A DNA stretch of 64,000 bases, taken from NCBI GenBank assembly GCA_024233305.1, contig JACKPV010000023.1:1-64000 (forward strand). Reading direction: 5' to 3'. Each line of letters opens with the position of its first letter. The first letter of the stretch is position 1. The notes beneath the pieces were generated by a model, which worked only from the letters and a program-made list of their open reading frames with translations, was not told where the DNA came from and ran no database searches. The stretch is from Verrucomicrobiales bacterium. GTDB taxonomy: Bacteria > Verrucomicrobiota > Verrucomicrobiia > Limisphaerales > J093. Position numbers and translations under genes: made by a program. Positions 34,543-43,890 of this stretch are shown piece after piece.

Positions 34543-36449
34543 CCGAACCTGTGCGACGATCCTCGGTGCTGCAGCTGGCCAACCTGATGCTCGTCGGCTT
34601 TGTGGCTCTGGCGGCGTGGCTGTTCCGCTGGCAGGTCCTCGAGCACGACCGGTTCGAGGAGCTTTCGCTGGCCAACCACCGGATGCGGGCGAGCGTCCCG
34701 GCCCGGCGGGGGACGATCAGCGACATCCACGGGACGGTCCTGGCCGCCAGCGAGCCGATGAAGACGGTGTGTGTCGATCCGTTCCTCGGGTTGGTGTCGC
34801 GCAATCTCGACCCGTATCGCATCCGGGCGGCGAAGGCGATTGCGAAGCACCTGGAGCTTGACGAGGAGGTGGTGATCGCGAAGACCACGCCCAAGTGGTT
34901 CACAAATGCCGCGGGCAGGGTGGTGGCGGATCGCTACGAGATCCTTCGGCACGAGGTCCCGCTGGAGGCGTGGGAGGCGTTGACCAACGAACTGGCCGAC
35001 TTCGACTTTGGCATCGATCTGGGCACGCTCTCGACCACCAACCGCCAGACGTTCATGGCGATGCGGACGAAGCTGGTCTATTCGCAGGACGACTTTCTGC
35101 GGCGTTATCCCTGCGAGGATCTCGCGCCGCACGTCATCGGGTTCACCCATGCTGCCGAGGTCAACCGGGTGACCGGCCCGATCTTCGAGGAGTGGGGGGA
35201 GCACGGGGTCGAGCGGCGCCTCGACGACGTCCTCAAGGGCACCGCGGGTTGGCGGCTCGGACTGGAGACCGTCGAGGCTCGCCCGGGCCTGAACGTGGTG
35301 CTGACGCTGGACAGCTCGATTCAGCGGATTGTGCAGGATCACCTGCGACGGCTCGTGGCGGAGAGCCGCGCGCGTGGGGGGGTGGCCGTGCTGGTCCGTC
35401 CGCAGACGGGCGATGTGCTGGCGATGGCCAGCATGCCGGACTTCAGTCCGACGAATCCTGCCAACCTTGCCGGGCATCGGAATCTCGCGATTGCCGAGTT
35501 GCTCGAACCGGGCTCGACGATGAAGGCGATCACCTTCGCGGAGGCCGCGGAAAAGACCGGTTTTTCCTGGGAACGCAGCGTTTTCTGCAACCACGGCGTG
35601 TGGCTGACCGACGGTGCACGGATGCGGGATTTCCACGGCTACGGAGACCTGACCTGGCGGGAGGTCTTGATGAAGTCCTCAAACATCGGGACGAGCAAGA
35701 TCGCCGACCTCCTCATCCCGATCCCGGACATGATCGATGCGCTGCAACGGTTCGGCTTCGGCGAACGCAGCGGCATCCACCTGCCCGGCGAGGTCTCCGG
35801 GTTGGTCAACCGGCCCCAGCGCCGCATGGACTACCACCGGATCGTGTTCGGTCAGTTCGTCAGCACGACGCCCCTGCAAATGACGATGGCCTACGCGGCG
35901 CTGGCGAACGAGGGCCGGCTGATGCGCCCGCGGCTGGTGGATCGCATCGAGGATGAAACCGGCCAGGTGCTCGTGAAATTCCCGCCGATGGTCGTCCGGC
36001 AGGCCGTGTCCCCGGCGGCCGCCGCCAGCATCACCGAAGGATTGACCCACGTGGTTTCTGTCAAGGGTACCGGCCACAACGCCGAGTTGGAGCTGCATAC
36101 GGTGGCCGGGAAGACCGGGACGGCGGAGATCTATGACCGGCAGTTGCAGGCCTATCCGCCGGGCAAGGATTACCCTTCATTCGTGGGCTATCTGCCCGCG
36201 TCCCGGCCGGAAATCTGCCTGCTGGTCGGGCTGATCGAGCCGGGGACGCCGGGGCGGCACGGCGGGGGCAAGGAAGTGGCGCCGACCTGGAAGCTGATCG
36301 CGGAGCAGGTCGCCAACTACCTGCGCATCCCTCCCGACAAGCTGCCCAATGCCGACCTCAACCTGCCGGGGGCGCCGGAGGGAACCTGGCCGACGGGACC
36401 CATTGCTGCCCGGCGTTCCTCGAGCGTGCTCGGGAGTTACTACCGCTGA
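34539..36449 (+). CDS. ftsI: Peptidoglycan D,D-transpeptidase FtsI (PBP class B)
   Basis: A 636-residue septal penicillin-binding protein with an N-terminal membrane anchor (about 11-30), a PBP dimerisation domain and a transpeptidase domain. Catalytic motifs: STMK with Ser326, KSSN at 379-382 and KTGTAE from 525. ARRGTISDIHGTVLA is the class B signature near residue 55-70. It starts at ATG 34539 with an AGGAGGTG ribosome binding site. It cross-links septal peptidoglycan in partnership with FtsW, encoded downstream. Length is normal. Confidence 0.94.
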   Translation: MTEPVRRSSVLQLANLMLVGFVALAAWLFRWQVLEHDRFEELSLANHRMRASVPARRGTISDIHGTVLAASEPMKTVCVDPFLGLVSRNLDPYRIRAAKAIAKHLELDEEVVIAKTTPKWFTNAAGRVVADRYEILRHEVPLEAWEALTNELADFDFGIDLGTLSTTNRQTFMAMRTKLVYSQDDFLRRYPCEDLAPHVIGFTHAAEVNRVTGPIFEEWGEHGVERRLDDVLKGTAGWRLGLETVEARPGLNVVLTLDSSIQRIVQDHLRRLVAESRARGGVAVLVRPQTGDVLAMASMPDFSPTNPANLAGHRNLAIAELLEPGSTMKAITFAEAAEKTGFSWERSVFCNHGVWLTDGARMRDFHGYGDLTWREVLMKSSNIGTSKIADLLIPIPDMIDALQRFGFGERSGIHLPGEVSGLVNRPQRRMDYHRIVFGQFVSTTPLQMTMAYAALANEGRLMRPRLVDRIEDETGQVLVKFPPMVVRQAVSPAAAASITEGLTHVVSVKGTGHNAELELHTVAGKTGTAEIYDRQLQAYPPGKDYPSFVGYLPASRPEICLLVGLIEPGTPGRHGGGKEVAPTWKLIAEQVANYLRIPPDKLPNADLNLPGAPEGTWPTGPIAARRSSSVLGSYYR

Positions 36450-36456
36450 CCGTGCC

Positions 36457-38001
36457 ATGTTGCTGCGCGACCTCATCCACGAATTCCGTCCCGAACTGAT
36501 CCAGGGACAGCTGGACCGGCCGGTTCGCGGCCTGGCTTACGAGGTCGAGCGCGTGGCGCCCGAGATGGCGTTCTTTGCCGTGCGACGGACCGGGCGGGAT
36601 GGACACGACGAGGTCATCGAGGCGATCCGGCGGGGAGCGCTGGCCGTGATCGGTGAACGGACCGGGTTGGTGCCGCCCCGCGCGGCGAACATCCGGGTGC
36701 GCGACAGCCGGCAGGCGATGGCGCGGGCGGCGTCGGCTTACTACGGGCATCCCGCGAGCCGCCTCCGGGTGCTCGGCCTGACCGGTGACGGCGATTTGCC
36801 CGGCCTGGCGTGGGTTTTGCGTGAGACGCTTGCGTTGGCGGGCGAATCCAGCGGGTTGATCGGTTCCCTGCGACATGCCGCCGGTCCGCATGAGTTCGCT
36901 CCGCGCCCCGCCGGCGACGAGTCGTTGGACGTCCAGCGGATGCTGGCTTCGATGGCCCGGTCGGGGGAGGCCACCTGCGTCATGGAACTCGGCCCGACGG
37001 CACACCGGCATGGCTGGACCGCGGGGCTTCGGCTGGCGACCCTGATCGAAGTGCGGGAAGTGCCTGCGGCGGATCCCGAGGCGAGCGGGCTGTCCGATGT
37101 CCACCCCCGGTTCTGCGACGGCTCGGCCTCGCTCGATTCGATGGGTGAGGCCGGCGCCGACGGGATGACCACCGGCGAACCGGACGGGGCCTCGCTCACG
37201 GCCCGGCGGTGCCTGCGGATCGAACTCCAGGCCGGCGCCGAGTGGCAGGTGCGCTTGAGCGGCAACGCCCTGGCCGGGGCGCAGAGCTTTCGCGTGGACC
37301 GGTTCGCCACGAACCTCGAGGGTTCGTCCTGCCGGATTGCCGGGCCGGAGGGTTCGTGGCGTTTGCGATGCGCCTTGCCCGGCTGGCAAAATCAGCGACG
37401 GGTCGTGCTGGCCGCTCTGATTGCGCGGGCGCTGGGAACCGATGCCACCGCGATCGGTCGTGCTGTCCGGCGGCTTGAGCCGGTTCCTGGCTCGCTGGTT
37501 CCCGTGCGCGGAAACCAGCCATTCGCCGTGCTGGTGGATGCGGCTCGGGAGGCGGCCGCCCTCGGGACACTCCTGCGTGACGTCCGGCGGCTCCGTCCGC
37601 GGCGCATCCTGCTGTTGATGGGCGCCGAGGAAGGAACCTCGATCGCCGAGCGGGAAGCGCTGGGGCGGGTGGCCGGCGCCCTGGCGGACCAGGCGATCAT
37701 CACGAGCAACAACCCGCGTTGTGAACCGCCGGCGGCGATCGCCCGGGCGGTGCGACGGGGGGCGGCGCTGGGCGCCCGGGCCTCGGTGGCCTTCGAGCCG
37801 AACCGCGTGCGGGCCATCCAGGCGCTGCTTGCACTGGCCGGCCCGGGGGATGCGGTCCTGCTGACTGGCAAGGGCCATCGGACCACCGAGGAAGCCGATC
37901 ATTGTGTCACTCCGTTCGACGATCACGCGCATGCCCTCCGGGCGCTGGAAGCGCTGGGCTGGCGGCGGGCCGGCGCGGCATCCCGAAGCCGCCGACCATG
38001 A
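36457..38001 (+). CDS. MurE-like protein lacking catalytic motifs (putative pseudoenzyme)
   Basis: A 514-residue protein in the normal murE position. It follows the MurE domain plan: an N-terminal block RDLIHEF...GLAYEVERVAPEMAFFAVRRTGRDGHDEV, a centre, and a C-terminal ILLLMG...TSNNPRCEPP...VLLTGKGHRTTEE. The key motifs are gone. The P-loop GTNGKT is GDGDLP (110-115). The MEVSSHAL block is MELGPTAH (176-183). The FTNL...DHLDYH segment is missing. DYAHTPDAL is DAAREAAAL (361-369), and the substrate motif DNPR is NNPR (418-421). The gene is open over its full length with normal composition, so it is probably expressed. It cannot bind ATP as MurE does; it may be a structural or regulatory member of the Mur complex. 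It overlaps murF by four bases. Confidence 0.8.
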   Translation: MLLRDLIHEFRPELIQGQLDRPVRGLAYEVERVAPEMAFFAVRRTGRDGHDEVIEAIRRGALAVIGERTGLVPPRAANIRVRDSRQAMARAASAYYGHPASRLRVLGLTGDGDLPGLAWVLRETLALAGESSGLIGSLRHAAGPHEFAPRPAGDESLDVQRMLASMARSGEATCVMELGPTAHRHGWTAGLRLATLIEVREVPAADPEASGLSDVHPRFCDGSASLDSMGEAGADGMTTGEPDGASLTARRCLRIELQAGAEWQVRLSGNALAGAQSFRVDRFATNLEGSSCRIAGPEGSWRLRCALPGWQNQRRVVLAALIARALGTDATAIGRAVRRLEPVPGSLVPVRGNQPFAVLVDAAREAAALGTLLRDVRRLRPRRILLLMGAEEGTSIAEREALGRVAGALADQAIITSNNPRCEPPAAIARAVRRGAALGARASVAFEPNRVRAIQALLALAGPGDAVLLTGKGHRTTEEADHCVTPFDDHAHALRALEALGWRRAGAASRSRRP

Positions 38002-39407
38002 TGGAACCCCTCACGCTCCAACGGATCGCCGAGTGCGTCGGTGGTGAACTCTCGAGTTCGCCCGCGACGACCGTGCGCCGGGTGGTGACGGATTCCCGGC
38101 AGGTGCGTCCCGGGGACCTGTTTGTGGCGCTCGCCGGTGAGCGTTTCGATGGGCACGCGTTTCTCGGGCCGGCGTTTGAGCAGGGTGCGGTGGCGGCGAT
38201 GGGCGAACACGGGCGCTGTGCCTTGCCGCTGCCGGACCGGCCGCTGGTGCAGGTCCGCAGTTCCCGCGAGGCGCTGGGTCGGCTGGCGGCCGCCTACCGG
38301 CGGGACTTCCAGTTGCCGGTGATCGCGGTGGCGGGATCGAACGGCAAGACGACGGTCAAGGAGACACTGGCGACCGTGCTGCGCCGGCGTCTCCGGACGC
38401 TCGCCAGCGCCGCGAGCTTCAACAATGACATTGGCGTCCCGCTCACGTTGCTCGAATTGGAACGTGAACACCGGGTGGCCGTGGTCGAGGCCGGAACGAA
38501 TCATCCGGGGGAACTGGCGGCGTTGCTTCGCCTCATCGAGCCACGTTACGGCGTGTTGACTTCGCTGGGCCGCGAACATCTCGAGTTCTTTGGGAACCTC
38601 GCCGGTGTGGTGGAGGAGGAGGGTTGCCTGGCGGAGGCGGTGCATCCGGAAGGCTGTCTCTTCGTGAACGCCGACGTCCCCGGGGTGGACGCGGTGGTCC
38701 GGCGGACGCGCGCTCGGGTGGTGCGCGTGGGCTGGAAGGCGGGGGCGGATTGGCGGGTTGTCGAAGCGGGCGTGCACGAGACGGCGACCCGGTTTCGCGT
38801 GGAGGCGCCGCAGCCCGAGTTCAGCGGTGAATATGCGGTGCCCTTGCTCGGGGTGCACCAAGTGGTGGCGGCCGCTCTGACGGTGGCGGTGGCCGCGGAA
38901 CTCGGTTTGTCTCCGGTGGAGGTCACCCGGGGACTGGCCGGCTGTTCCCCGGCTCCGCACCGGTTGCAGGCCCGCGCTGGGGGCGACGTGTTGCTGCTGG
39001 ACGACACTTACAACGCGAACCTCGATTCGGTTCGGGCTGCCCTCGAGACCCTCCGGGACGTTGCCGGGGAGCGAAGAAAGGTGGCGATTCTTGGGGACAT
39101 GGCCGAACTGGGCGCGGCCAGCGAGGCCGATCACGCCGCCGCGGGCGAGGCCGCGGCGTTTTGCGGGGTGGATCTGCTGATTGCCCTGGGGGCGCGGCGC
39201 GAAGGCGTGGCGGGCGCCGCGCGCGAGGCGGGCGTGCCGGACGTCCGCGCCTGGGCGACTCCCGACGCCGCGGGACGGGAGGTTGCGGGACTGCTGCAAC
39301 CGGGTGATGTGGTGCTGCTGAAGGCCTCCCGGGCCTCCCGGCTCGAACGCCTGGTGGAATCGCTTGAACATGAGCTGGCAGCGCCGCGGCCGGCGGATCG
39401 CCACTGA
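37998..39407 (+). CDS. murF: UDP-N-acetylmuramoyl-tripeptide--D-alanyl-D-alanine ligase
   Basis: A 469-residue ATP-dependent ligase that adds D-Ala-D-Ala to the UDP-MurNAc tripeptide. The P-loop VAGSNGKTTVKE (Lys118 context) is intact, in contrast to the preceding MurE-like protein. EAGTNHPGEL, LTSLGREHLEFFG and LLLDDTYNANLDSV are the other MurF blocks, and the N-terminal DSRQVRPGDLFVAL is normal. The start is ATG at 37998 inside the ATGA overlap with the upstream gene. Confidence 0.93.
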   Translation: MMEPLTLQRIAECVGGELSSSPATTVRRVVTDSRQVRPGDLFVALAGERFDGHAFLGPAFEQGAVAAMGEHGRCALPLPDRPLVQVRSSREALGRLAAAYRRDFQLPVIAVAGSNGKTTVKETLATVLRRRLRTLASAASFNNDIGVPLTLLELEREHRVAVVEAGTNHPGELAALLRLIEPRYGVLTSLGREHLEFFGNLAGVVEEEGCLAEAVHPEGCLFVNADVPGVDAVVRRTRARVVRVGWKAGADWRVVEAGVHETATRFRVEAPQPEFSGEYAVPLLGVHQVVAAALTVAVAAELGLSPVEVTRGLAGCSPAPHRLQARAGGDVLLLDDTYNANLDSVRAALETLRDVAGERRKVAILGDMAELGAASEADHAAAGEAAAFCGVDLLIALGARREGVAGAAREAGVPDVRAWATPDAAGREVAGLLQPGDVVLLKASRASRLERLVESLEHELAAPRPADRH

Positions 39408-39421
39408 ACCCGTGGACACGC

Positions 39422-40570
39422 GTGCTCTATTATCTCAGCCAACAATGTCTGGAAGCCGCCGCCGGGACCCGCTGGGCCGAGTGGGTCTCGGGGCTGAATG
39501 TCTTCCGCTACATCACCTTCCGCAGCGCGGGGGCGGCGGTGACCGGATTGCTGCTCAGCCTGTGGCTGGGACCGCGGGTGATCGAGGGGCTGCGGCGGCT
39601 GAAGTTCAGCCAACTGTACGCCGACCGGGCGCGCGAGGCGGGTGGGTTGGAGCAACGGGCGGAACTCAAGCGCGGGGTCCCGACGATGGGCGGCCTGTTG
39701 ATCGTCGTGGCCATCGATCTCACGGCATTGCTCTGGGCGCAGTGGAACCGGCTCGTGGTGCTGACGCTGGTTCCGTTGGTGGGGCTGGCGGCGCTGGGCT
39801 TTTACGACGACCACGCCAAGATCACCGCCCAGCACGGAGCCGGCCTGCACAGCCGCATCAAGCTCATCGTGCAGACGGGGCTGGGCGTGCTCATCGCCGC
39901 CTACCTGTGGTCCGTGGCGGATCTGCGAACCCTCGTGAGCGACCTGATGGTGCCCTTCTTGAAGGAACCGGTGCTTCGCGGCGTGCCGCTGCTGGGCGCG
40001 TTGCTGACGCTCTTCACCATCGTGGGCAGCTCGAATGCGGTGAACCTGACCGACGGCATGGACGGACTCGCCATCGGCTGCACGCTGATCGTGACGGCGG
40101 TCTTCCTCGTCCTCACCTATGTGGCGGGCCACACCATCATCGCCGAGTACCTGGGCGTGCCCTACGTTCCCGGCGCCGGCGAGCTGACCGTCGTGTGCGC
40201 GGGGATGTTCGGCGCCTGTCTCGGCTTTCTCTGGTTCAACTGCCATCCGGCGCAGGTCTTCATGGGCGACACGGGGTCGCTCGCGCTGGGCGGCGTGCTG
40301 GGGATCATCGCCGTGTTGATCCACCAGCCGCTGGTCCTCTTCATTGCGGGCGGGGTGTTCGTCATGGAGGCCGTGTCGGTCATGATTCAAGTCGGCTTCT
40401 TCAAGTACACCCGGCGGCGCACGGGCACCGGCCGCCGCGTGTTCCTGCGGGCGCCGGTGCATCACCATTTCGAGGAGCGCGGCTGGGGGGAATCCCAGGT
40501 GGTCACCCGGTTCTATATCCTGGGCGTCTTCTTCGCCGTGCTGGCCCTCGCCACTCTCAAACTGCGATGA
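39422..40570 (+). CDS. mraY: Phospho-N-acetylmuramoyl-pentapeptide-transferase
   Basis: A 382-residue polytopic inner-membrane enzyme that makes lipid I from UDP-MurNAc-pentapeptide and undecaprenyl phosphate. Catalytic motifs: FYDDHAKIT (paired Asp), NLTDGMDGLA and the APVHHHFEERGW loop. About ten hydrophobic segments are visible. It starts with GTG at 39422, 14 bp after murF. Length and motif order are normal. Confidence 0.95.
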   Translation: MLYYLSQQCLEAAAGTRWAEWVSGLNVFRYITFRSAGAAVTGLLLSLWLGPRVIEGLRRLKFSQLYADRAREAGGLEQRAELKRGVPTMGGLLIVVAIDLTALLWAQWNRLVVLTLVPLVGLAALGFYDDHAKITAQHGAGLHSRIKLIVQTGLGVLIAAYLWSVADLRTLVSDLMVPFLKEPVLRGVPLLGALLTLFTIVGSSNAVNLTDGMDGLAIGCTLIVTAVFLVLTYVAGHTIIAEYLGVPYVPGAGELTVVCAGMFGACLGFLWFNCHPAQVFMGDTGSLALGGVLGIIAVLIHQPLVLFIAGGVFVMEAVSVMIQVGFFKYTRRRTGTGRRVFLRAPVHHHFEERGWGESQVVTRFYILGVFFAVLALATLKLR

Positions 40571-40624
40571 ACGCCACCCGGCCCGGCTATTCAGCGAAAA
40601 TGCACGGCGCACGGCCTCGAAGCG

Positions 40625-40642
40625 CACTAATTGCGATTAGTG
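40625..40642. promoter_or_regulatory. Operator-like palindrome upstream of the LysM gene
   Basis: CACTAAT (40625-40631) and ATTAGTG (40636-40642) form a perfect 7-4-7 inverted repeat in a 145-bp gap, the longest inside the dcw operon. It lies 74 bp before the LysM gene and is AT-richer than its surroundings. It could be a regulator site; no factor is known. Confidence 0.4.
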
Positions 40643-40715
40643 TTCGTGAGGTTCCCGCTTCACAGGGAATGCCGGATGGTGGACAGTTGCCCAAAACCTC
40701 AAGCTGCGATCAATT

Positions 40716-41531
40716 ATGAGTCAATCCCCCGGTTTCCAGCCGCTCGGCCGCATCCCGCAATCGTCGGGGGGACGTCCGAACTTCCGCATTGCCGTCTTCG
40801 CTTTCGTCGCCCTGCACGCCGTCTTTTTCGCCGGCCTGTTGCTGCAAGGTTGCGGTCCCAAGACCGAGGTGGCCGAGGCGCCTCCCCCGACGAACGGTCT
40901 GCCGGACATCAACGCCCTGTTCGGGGAGTGGACGAACACCACCCGTCGCGCGTCGGAACCGGAAGCCAACGCCGGTTTCCAGCCACCGCCCGCCACCAAC
41001 GAACCCGTGGCGCTCGACGAACCCGACCGCTCCGAACCGCCCGGTGATACCGGGACCACCACCAACGAACTCGCCGGCGGGCAGACGCCCGGGCAGCGCC
41101 TGCTCGAAGGAACCCAGGAGCCACCCGACGGCGGTCTCCGCCCCGGAGATCAGGGTGACCCGTCCCGGGATGCCACCCAGGACCTCGTCCAGGCCCGGCA
41201 GCACGTCGTCGAGCGGGGCGAGACCTTCTGGAGCATCTCCCAGAAATACGGCATCAGCGTCGCGGAGATCCAGGCGGCCAATCCGGGCGTGGTTCCCGAG
41301 AAGCTCCAGCCGCGCCACACCCTCGTCATCCCGGCGCCCAAACCGCGGACGGCCACGCCCGAGGAGACGTATGCCGGCCGGGTGCACACGGTGAAACGGG
41401 GCGACACGCTGCTCCGCCTGAGCGAGACCTACGGCGTCAGCGTGAAGGCCATCCGGCAGGCCAACAACCTGCGCACGGACGTGATCAAGGTGGATGACAA
41501 GTTGAAGATCCCGGCGGCGAACGGGAACTGA
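40716..41531 (+). CDS. LysM-repeat protein in the dcw operon
   Basis: A 271-residue protein with a cytoplasmic N-terminus, one hydrophobic segment ending in GLLLQGC (about 26-46; membrane anchor or lipoprotein-like), a Pro/Thr-rich linker and two LysM domains (about 162-207 HVVERGETFWSISQKYGIS; about 223-268 HTVKRGDTLLRLSETYGVS). LysM modules bind N-acetylglucosamine in peptidoglycan. It occupies the place between mraY and ftsW where murD is usually found. A scaffold or sensor role at the septal wall is inferred. Confidence 0.83.
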   Translation: MSQSPGFQPLGRIPQSSGGRPNFRIAVFAFVALHAVFFAGLLLQGCGPKTEVAEAPPPTNGLPDINALFGEWTNTTRRASEPEANAGFQPPPATNEPVALDEPDRSEPPGDTGTTTNELAGGQTPGQRLLEGTQEPPDGGLRPGDQGDPSRDATQDLVQARQHVVERGETFWSISQKYGISVAEIQAANPGVVPEKLQPRHTLVIPAPKPRTATPEETYAGRVHTVKRGDTLLRLSETYGVSVKAIRQANNLRTDVIKVDDKLKIPAANGN

Positions 41532-41536
41532 GCGGT

Positions 41537-42706
41537 TTGCCCTCCCTCCGAAGCCGCATGGAAACGCCCCGTCCAGGTTTGCGCAGCGCCACGGTGGTGA
41601 TTGTGATCGGCACCACGATGCTGGCGGTGTTCGGGCTTGTCATGCTCTATGGCGCCAACTCGGCGACCGAGGCGGCGGGCGTCCTGTCCCGGCAGGCGGT
41701 GGCGTTGCTCCTCGGCCTGCTCGGCGCCGGCCTGGTTTGGATGGCGCCCTACGACTGGTTGAAGCGCGGGGCGCCGCTGGCTTATCTGGTGGCCATCGGT
41801 CTGTTGATCACCGTGCTGGCCTCAGGGCGCGAAATCAACGGCGCGCGGCGCTGGATCGAGGCCGGGGGATTCCGGTTTCAGCCGTCGGATTTCGCCAAGC
41901 TGGCGGTCCTGCTGGCCCTGGCGTCCTATTGCGCCTGGGTGGGCACCCGCATCGCGACGTTCAAGCATGGCATCCTGGCCCCCGCGGCCCTGGTCGGGGC
42001 GGTGTCCGGGTTGGTCTTCTTCGAGCCGGATTGGGGCACCTCCCTGATCATCACCGGCGTGTCGGCGGTGGTGCTCCTGGTGGCCGGGGTTCGCCGACGG
42101 CACATCATCCTGCCGGCCCTGCTCGGGGTGGTGGCGGTCGGGGTGGCGGTTTACCTCAACCCGCTCCGCAACGACCGGCTTTACAGCTGGTTGCACCTCG
42201 AGCAAACCAAGGAAACCGTCGGCTACCAGGCCTGGCAGGCGCGCATCGCGCTCGGCGCGGGCGGATGGCTCGGAGTGGGCTTTGATCGCAGCTCGCAACG
42301 CGCCTTCGTTCCCGAGCGGTACACCGATTTCATCTTCGCGATCATCGGGGAGGAATTCGGCTTTGCCGGATCACTCGTGCTGATGGGGATGTTCGCCGCG
42401 ATCTTCCGGTCGGGGATGGTGGTCGCCCGGCACGCGCCCGACACTTTCGGCACGCTGCTCGCGACAGGTATATCCGTGCTCATCGGCGGTCAGGCCTTGT
42501 GCAACATGGCGGTGGTGTCGAGTGCGCTCCCGAACAAGGGGCTCACCCTCCCGTTCATCAGCCAGGGTGGCTCGAATCTCATGATGATGCTGATCTGTGT
42601 CGGGGTGCTGCTGCGCATCGCGCGCGCGGCGGAAGAGCGGGTCGAACTCGCCGATGAACCGCTCACCCTGTTTGACCACCTGCCGCCGATGCCGGCGCGC
42701 TCATGA
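41537..42706 (+). CDS. ftsW: Septal peptidoglycan polymerase FtsW (SEDS family)
   Basis: A 389-residue polytopic membrane protein with about ten transmembrane segments. SEDS signatures: REINGARRWIEAGGFRFQPSD split over residues about 95-115, FEPDWGTSL, and the late block PNKGLTLPFISQGGSNL. It polymerises lipid II into glycan strands with FtsI. The TTG start at 41537 lies 5 bp after the LysM gene; ATG at 41558 is an alternative with little loss. The stop overlaps the murG start. Confidence 0.93.
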   Translation: MPSLRSRMETPRPGLRSATVVIVIGTTMLAVFGLVMLYGANSATEAAGVLSRQAVALLLGLLGAGLVWMAPYDWLKRGAPLAYLVAIGLLITVLASGREINGARRWIEAGGFRFQPSDFAKLAVLLALASYCAWVGTRIATFKHGILAPAALVGAVSGLVFFEPDWGTSLIITGVSAVVLLVAGVRRRHIILPALLGVVAVGVAVYLNPLRNDRLYSWLHLEQTKETVGYQAWQARIALGAGGWLGVGFDRSSQRAFVPERYTDFIFAIIGEEFGFAGSLVLMGMFAAIFRSGMVVARHAPDTFGTLLATGISVLIGGQALCNMAVVSSALPNKGLTLPFISQGGSNLMMMLICVGVLLRIARAAEERVELADEPLTLFDHLPPMPARS

Positions 42707-43890
42707 ACGCCTCCCGTCCAGCCTCGATCGCCATCGCCTGCGGGGGTACGGGCGGCCATCTTTTCCCGGGGATCGCGGTCGCCCGTGAACTCGAAGCCCT
42801 CGGCGCCCGGGTCCGCCTCTTCGTCTCCGAGAAGGAGGTCGACCGTCTCGGGACCCGCGAGTTTCCGTCCGGGCAGGTGACCGCGCTGCCGGCGATCGGT
42901 CTGGACCTGCGGCGGTTGCCAGCCTTCGGGCGGGGTTTCGTCCGGGCCTTCTGGTTGTCCGCGCGGCGGTTCCAGCGGGAACGACCGGACGCCGTGCTCG
43001 GCATGGGCGGGTTTGCCAGCGCCCCGCCGTTGGTCGCCGCGAGGCTGGCCGGAGCACGGCTGTTCCTGCACGAAGCCAATTCGGTTGCCGGGCGCGCCAA
43101 CCGCTGGCTGGCGTGGCTGGCACGGGAGTCCTTTGTGTTCTTCCCCTCCGCGGCGCGCGGTCTGCGACGAGCTTCCGTACAGGTGACCGGCATGCCGGTT
43201 CGCGAGCGGTTCCGGCGGCTGGACCCGGAGGAATGCCGGACGCGGTTGGGACTGGCTCCCGACCGGCCAACCCTGCTGGTGATGGGGGGAAGCCAGGGGG
43301 CCGCGGGGCTGAACGACGCCTTCCTGCGCACGCTGCCCTTGTTACGGTTGATGGAACCGGCCCTGCAGTTTGTGCATCTGACCGGCACCTTCAGCCACGA
43401 GGCCGTGGCGGAAGCCTATACCCAGCCGGGGATGATGGCTTGTGTGCGCCCGTTCCTCGCGGAGATGGAGGTTGCCCTGGGGGCTGCGGACCTGGCCATC
43501 AGCCGGGCCGGTGCCTCCTCCCTTGCCGAACTCGCCGCGATGCGGGTGCCGCCGATCCTGATTCCCTACCCGACGGCCGTCGGGAATCACCAAGTGCACA
43601 ACGCCCGGCACTTCGCGGAGGCCGGGGCCGCGCGCGTCATCCCGCAGGCGGAAGCCGCGCCCGAACGCTTGCTCTGGGAGATTCGCGGTCTGCTGCGTCA
43701 TGAACAGGCGCGTCGTTCGATGGCCGACGCCCTGACCCGCCGCCACCATCCGGCGGCCGCGCGGCTAATCGCCGAACGGATGTGGACGGCGCTCGGCCAG
43801 CCACTCCGGCAGGTCGATGGCGGTCCGGACCTCGATCCCGCCCCGGATTCGATTCCCTCGCAGCCGCAGCGTTTTCCGGCTTCCTCATGA
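42703..43890 (+). CDS. murG: Undecaprenyldiphospho-muramoylpentapeptide beta-N-acetylglucosaminyltransferase
   Basis: A 395-residue GT28 glycosyltransferase that converts lipid I to lipid II. N-terminal ACGGTGGHLFPGIAVA is the glycine-rich acceptor-site motif. VLGMGGFASAPPLVAA, HEANSVAGRANR, VMGGSQGAAGLN and SRAGASSLAELAA (UDP-GlcNAc site) follow in the normal order. It is fused by overlap to ftsW upstream and murB downstream. No murC gene lies between murG and murB, where it is usually found. Confidence 0.95.
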   Translation: MNASRPASIAIACGGTGGHLFPGIAVARELEALGARVRLFVSEKEVDRLGTREFPSGQVTALPAIGLDLRRLPAFGRGFVRAFWLSARRFQRERPDAVLGMGGFASAPPLVAARLAGARLFLHEANSVAGRANRWLAWLARESFVFFPSAARGLRRASVQVTGMPVRERFRRLDPEECRTRLGLAPDRPTLLVMGGSQGAAGLNDAFLRTLPLLRLMEPALQFVHLTGTFSHEAVAEAYTQPGMMACVRPFLAEMEVALGAADLAISRAGASSLAELAAMRVPPILIPYPTAVGNHQVHNARHFAEAGAARVIPQAEAAPERLLWEIRGLLRHEQARRSMADALTRRHHPAAARLIAERMWTALGQPLRQVDGGPDLDPAPDSIPSQPQRFPASS

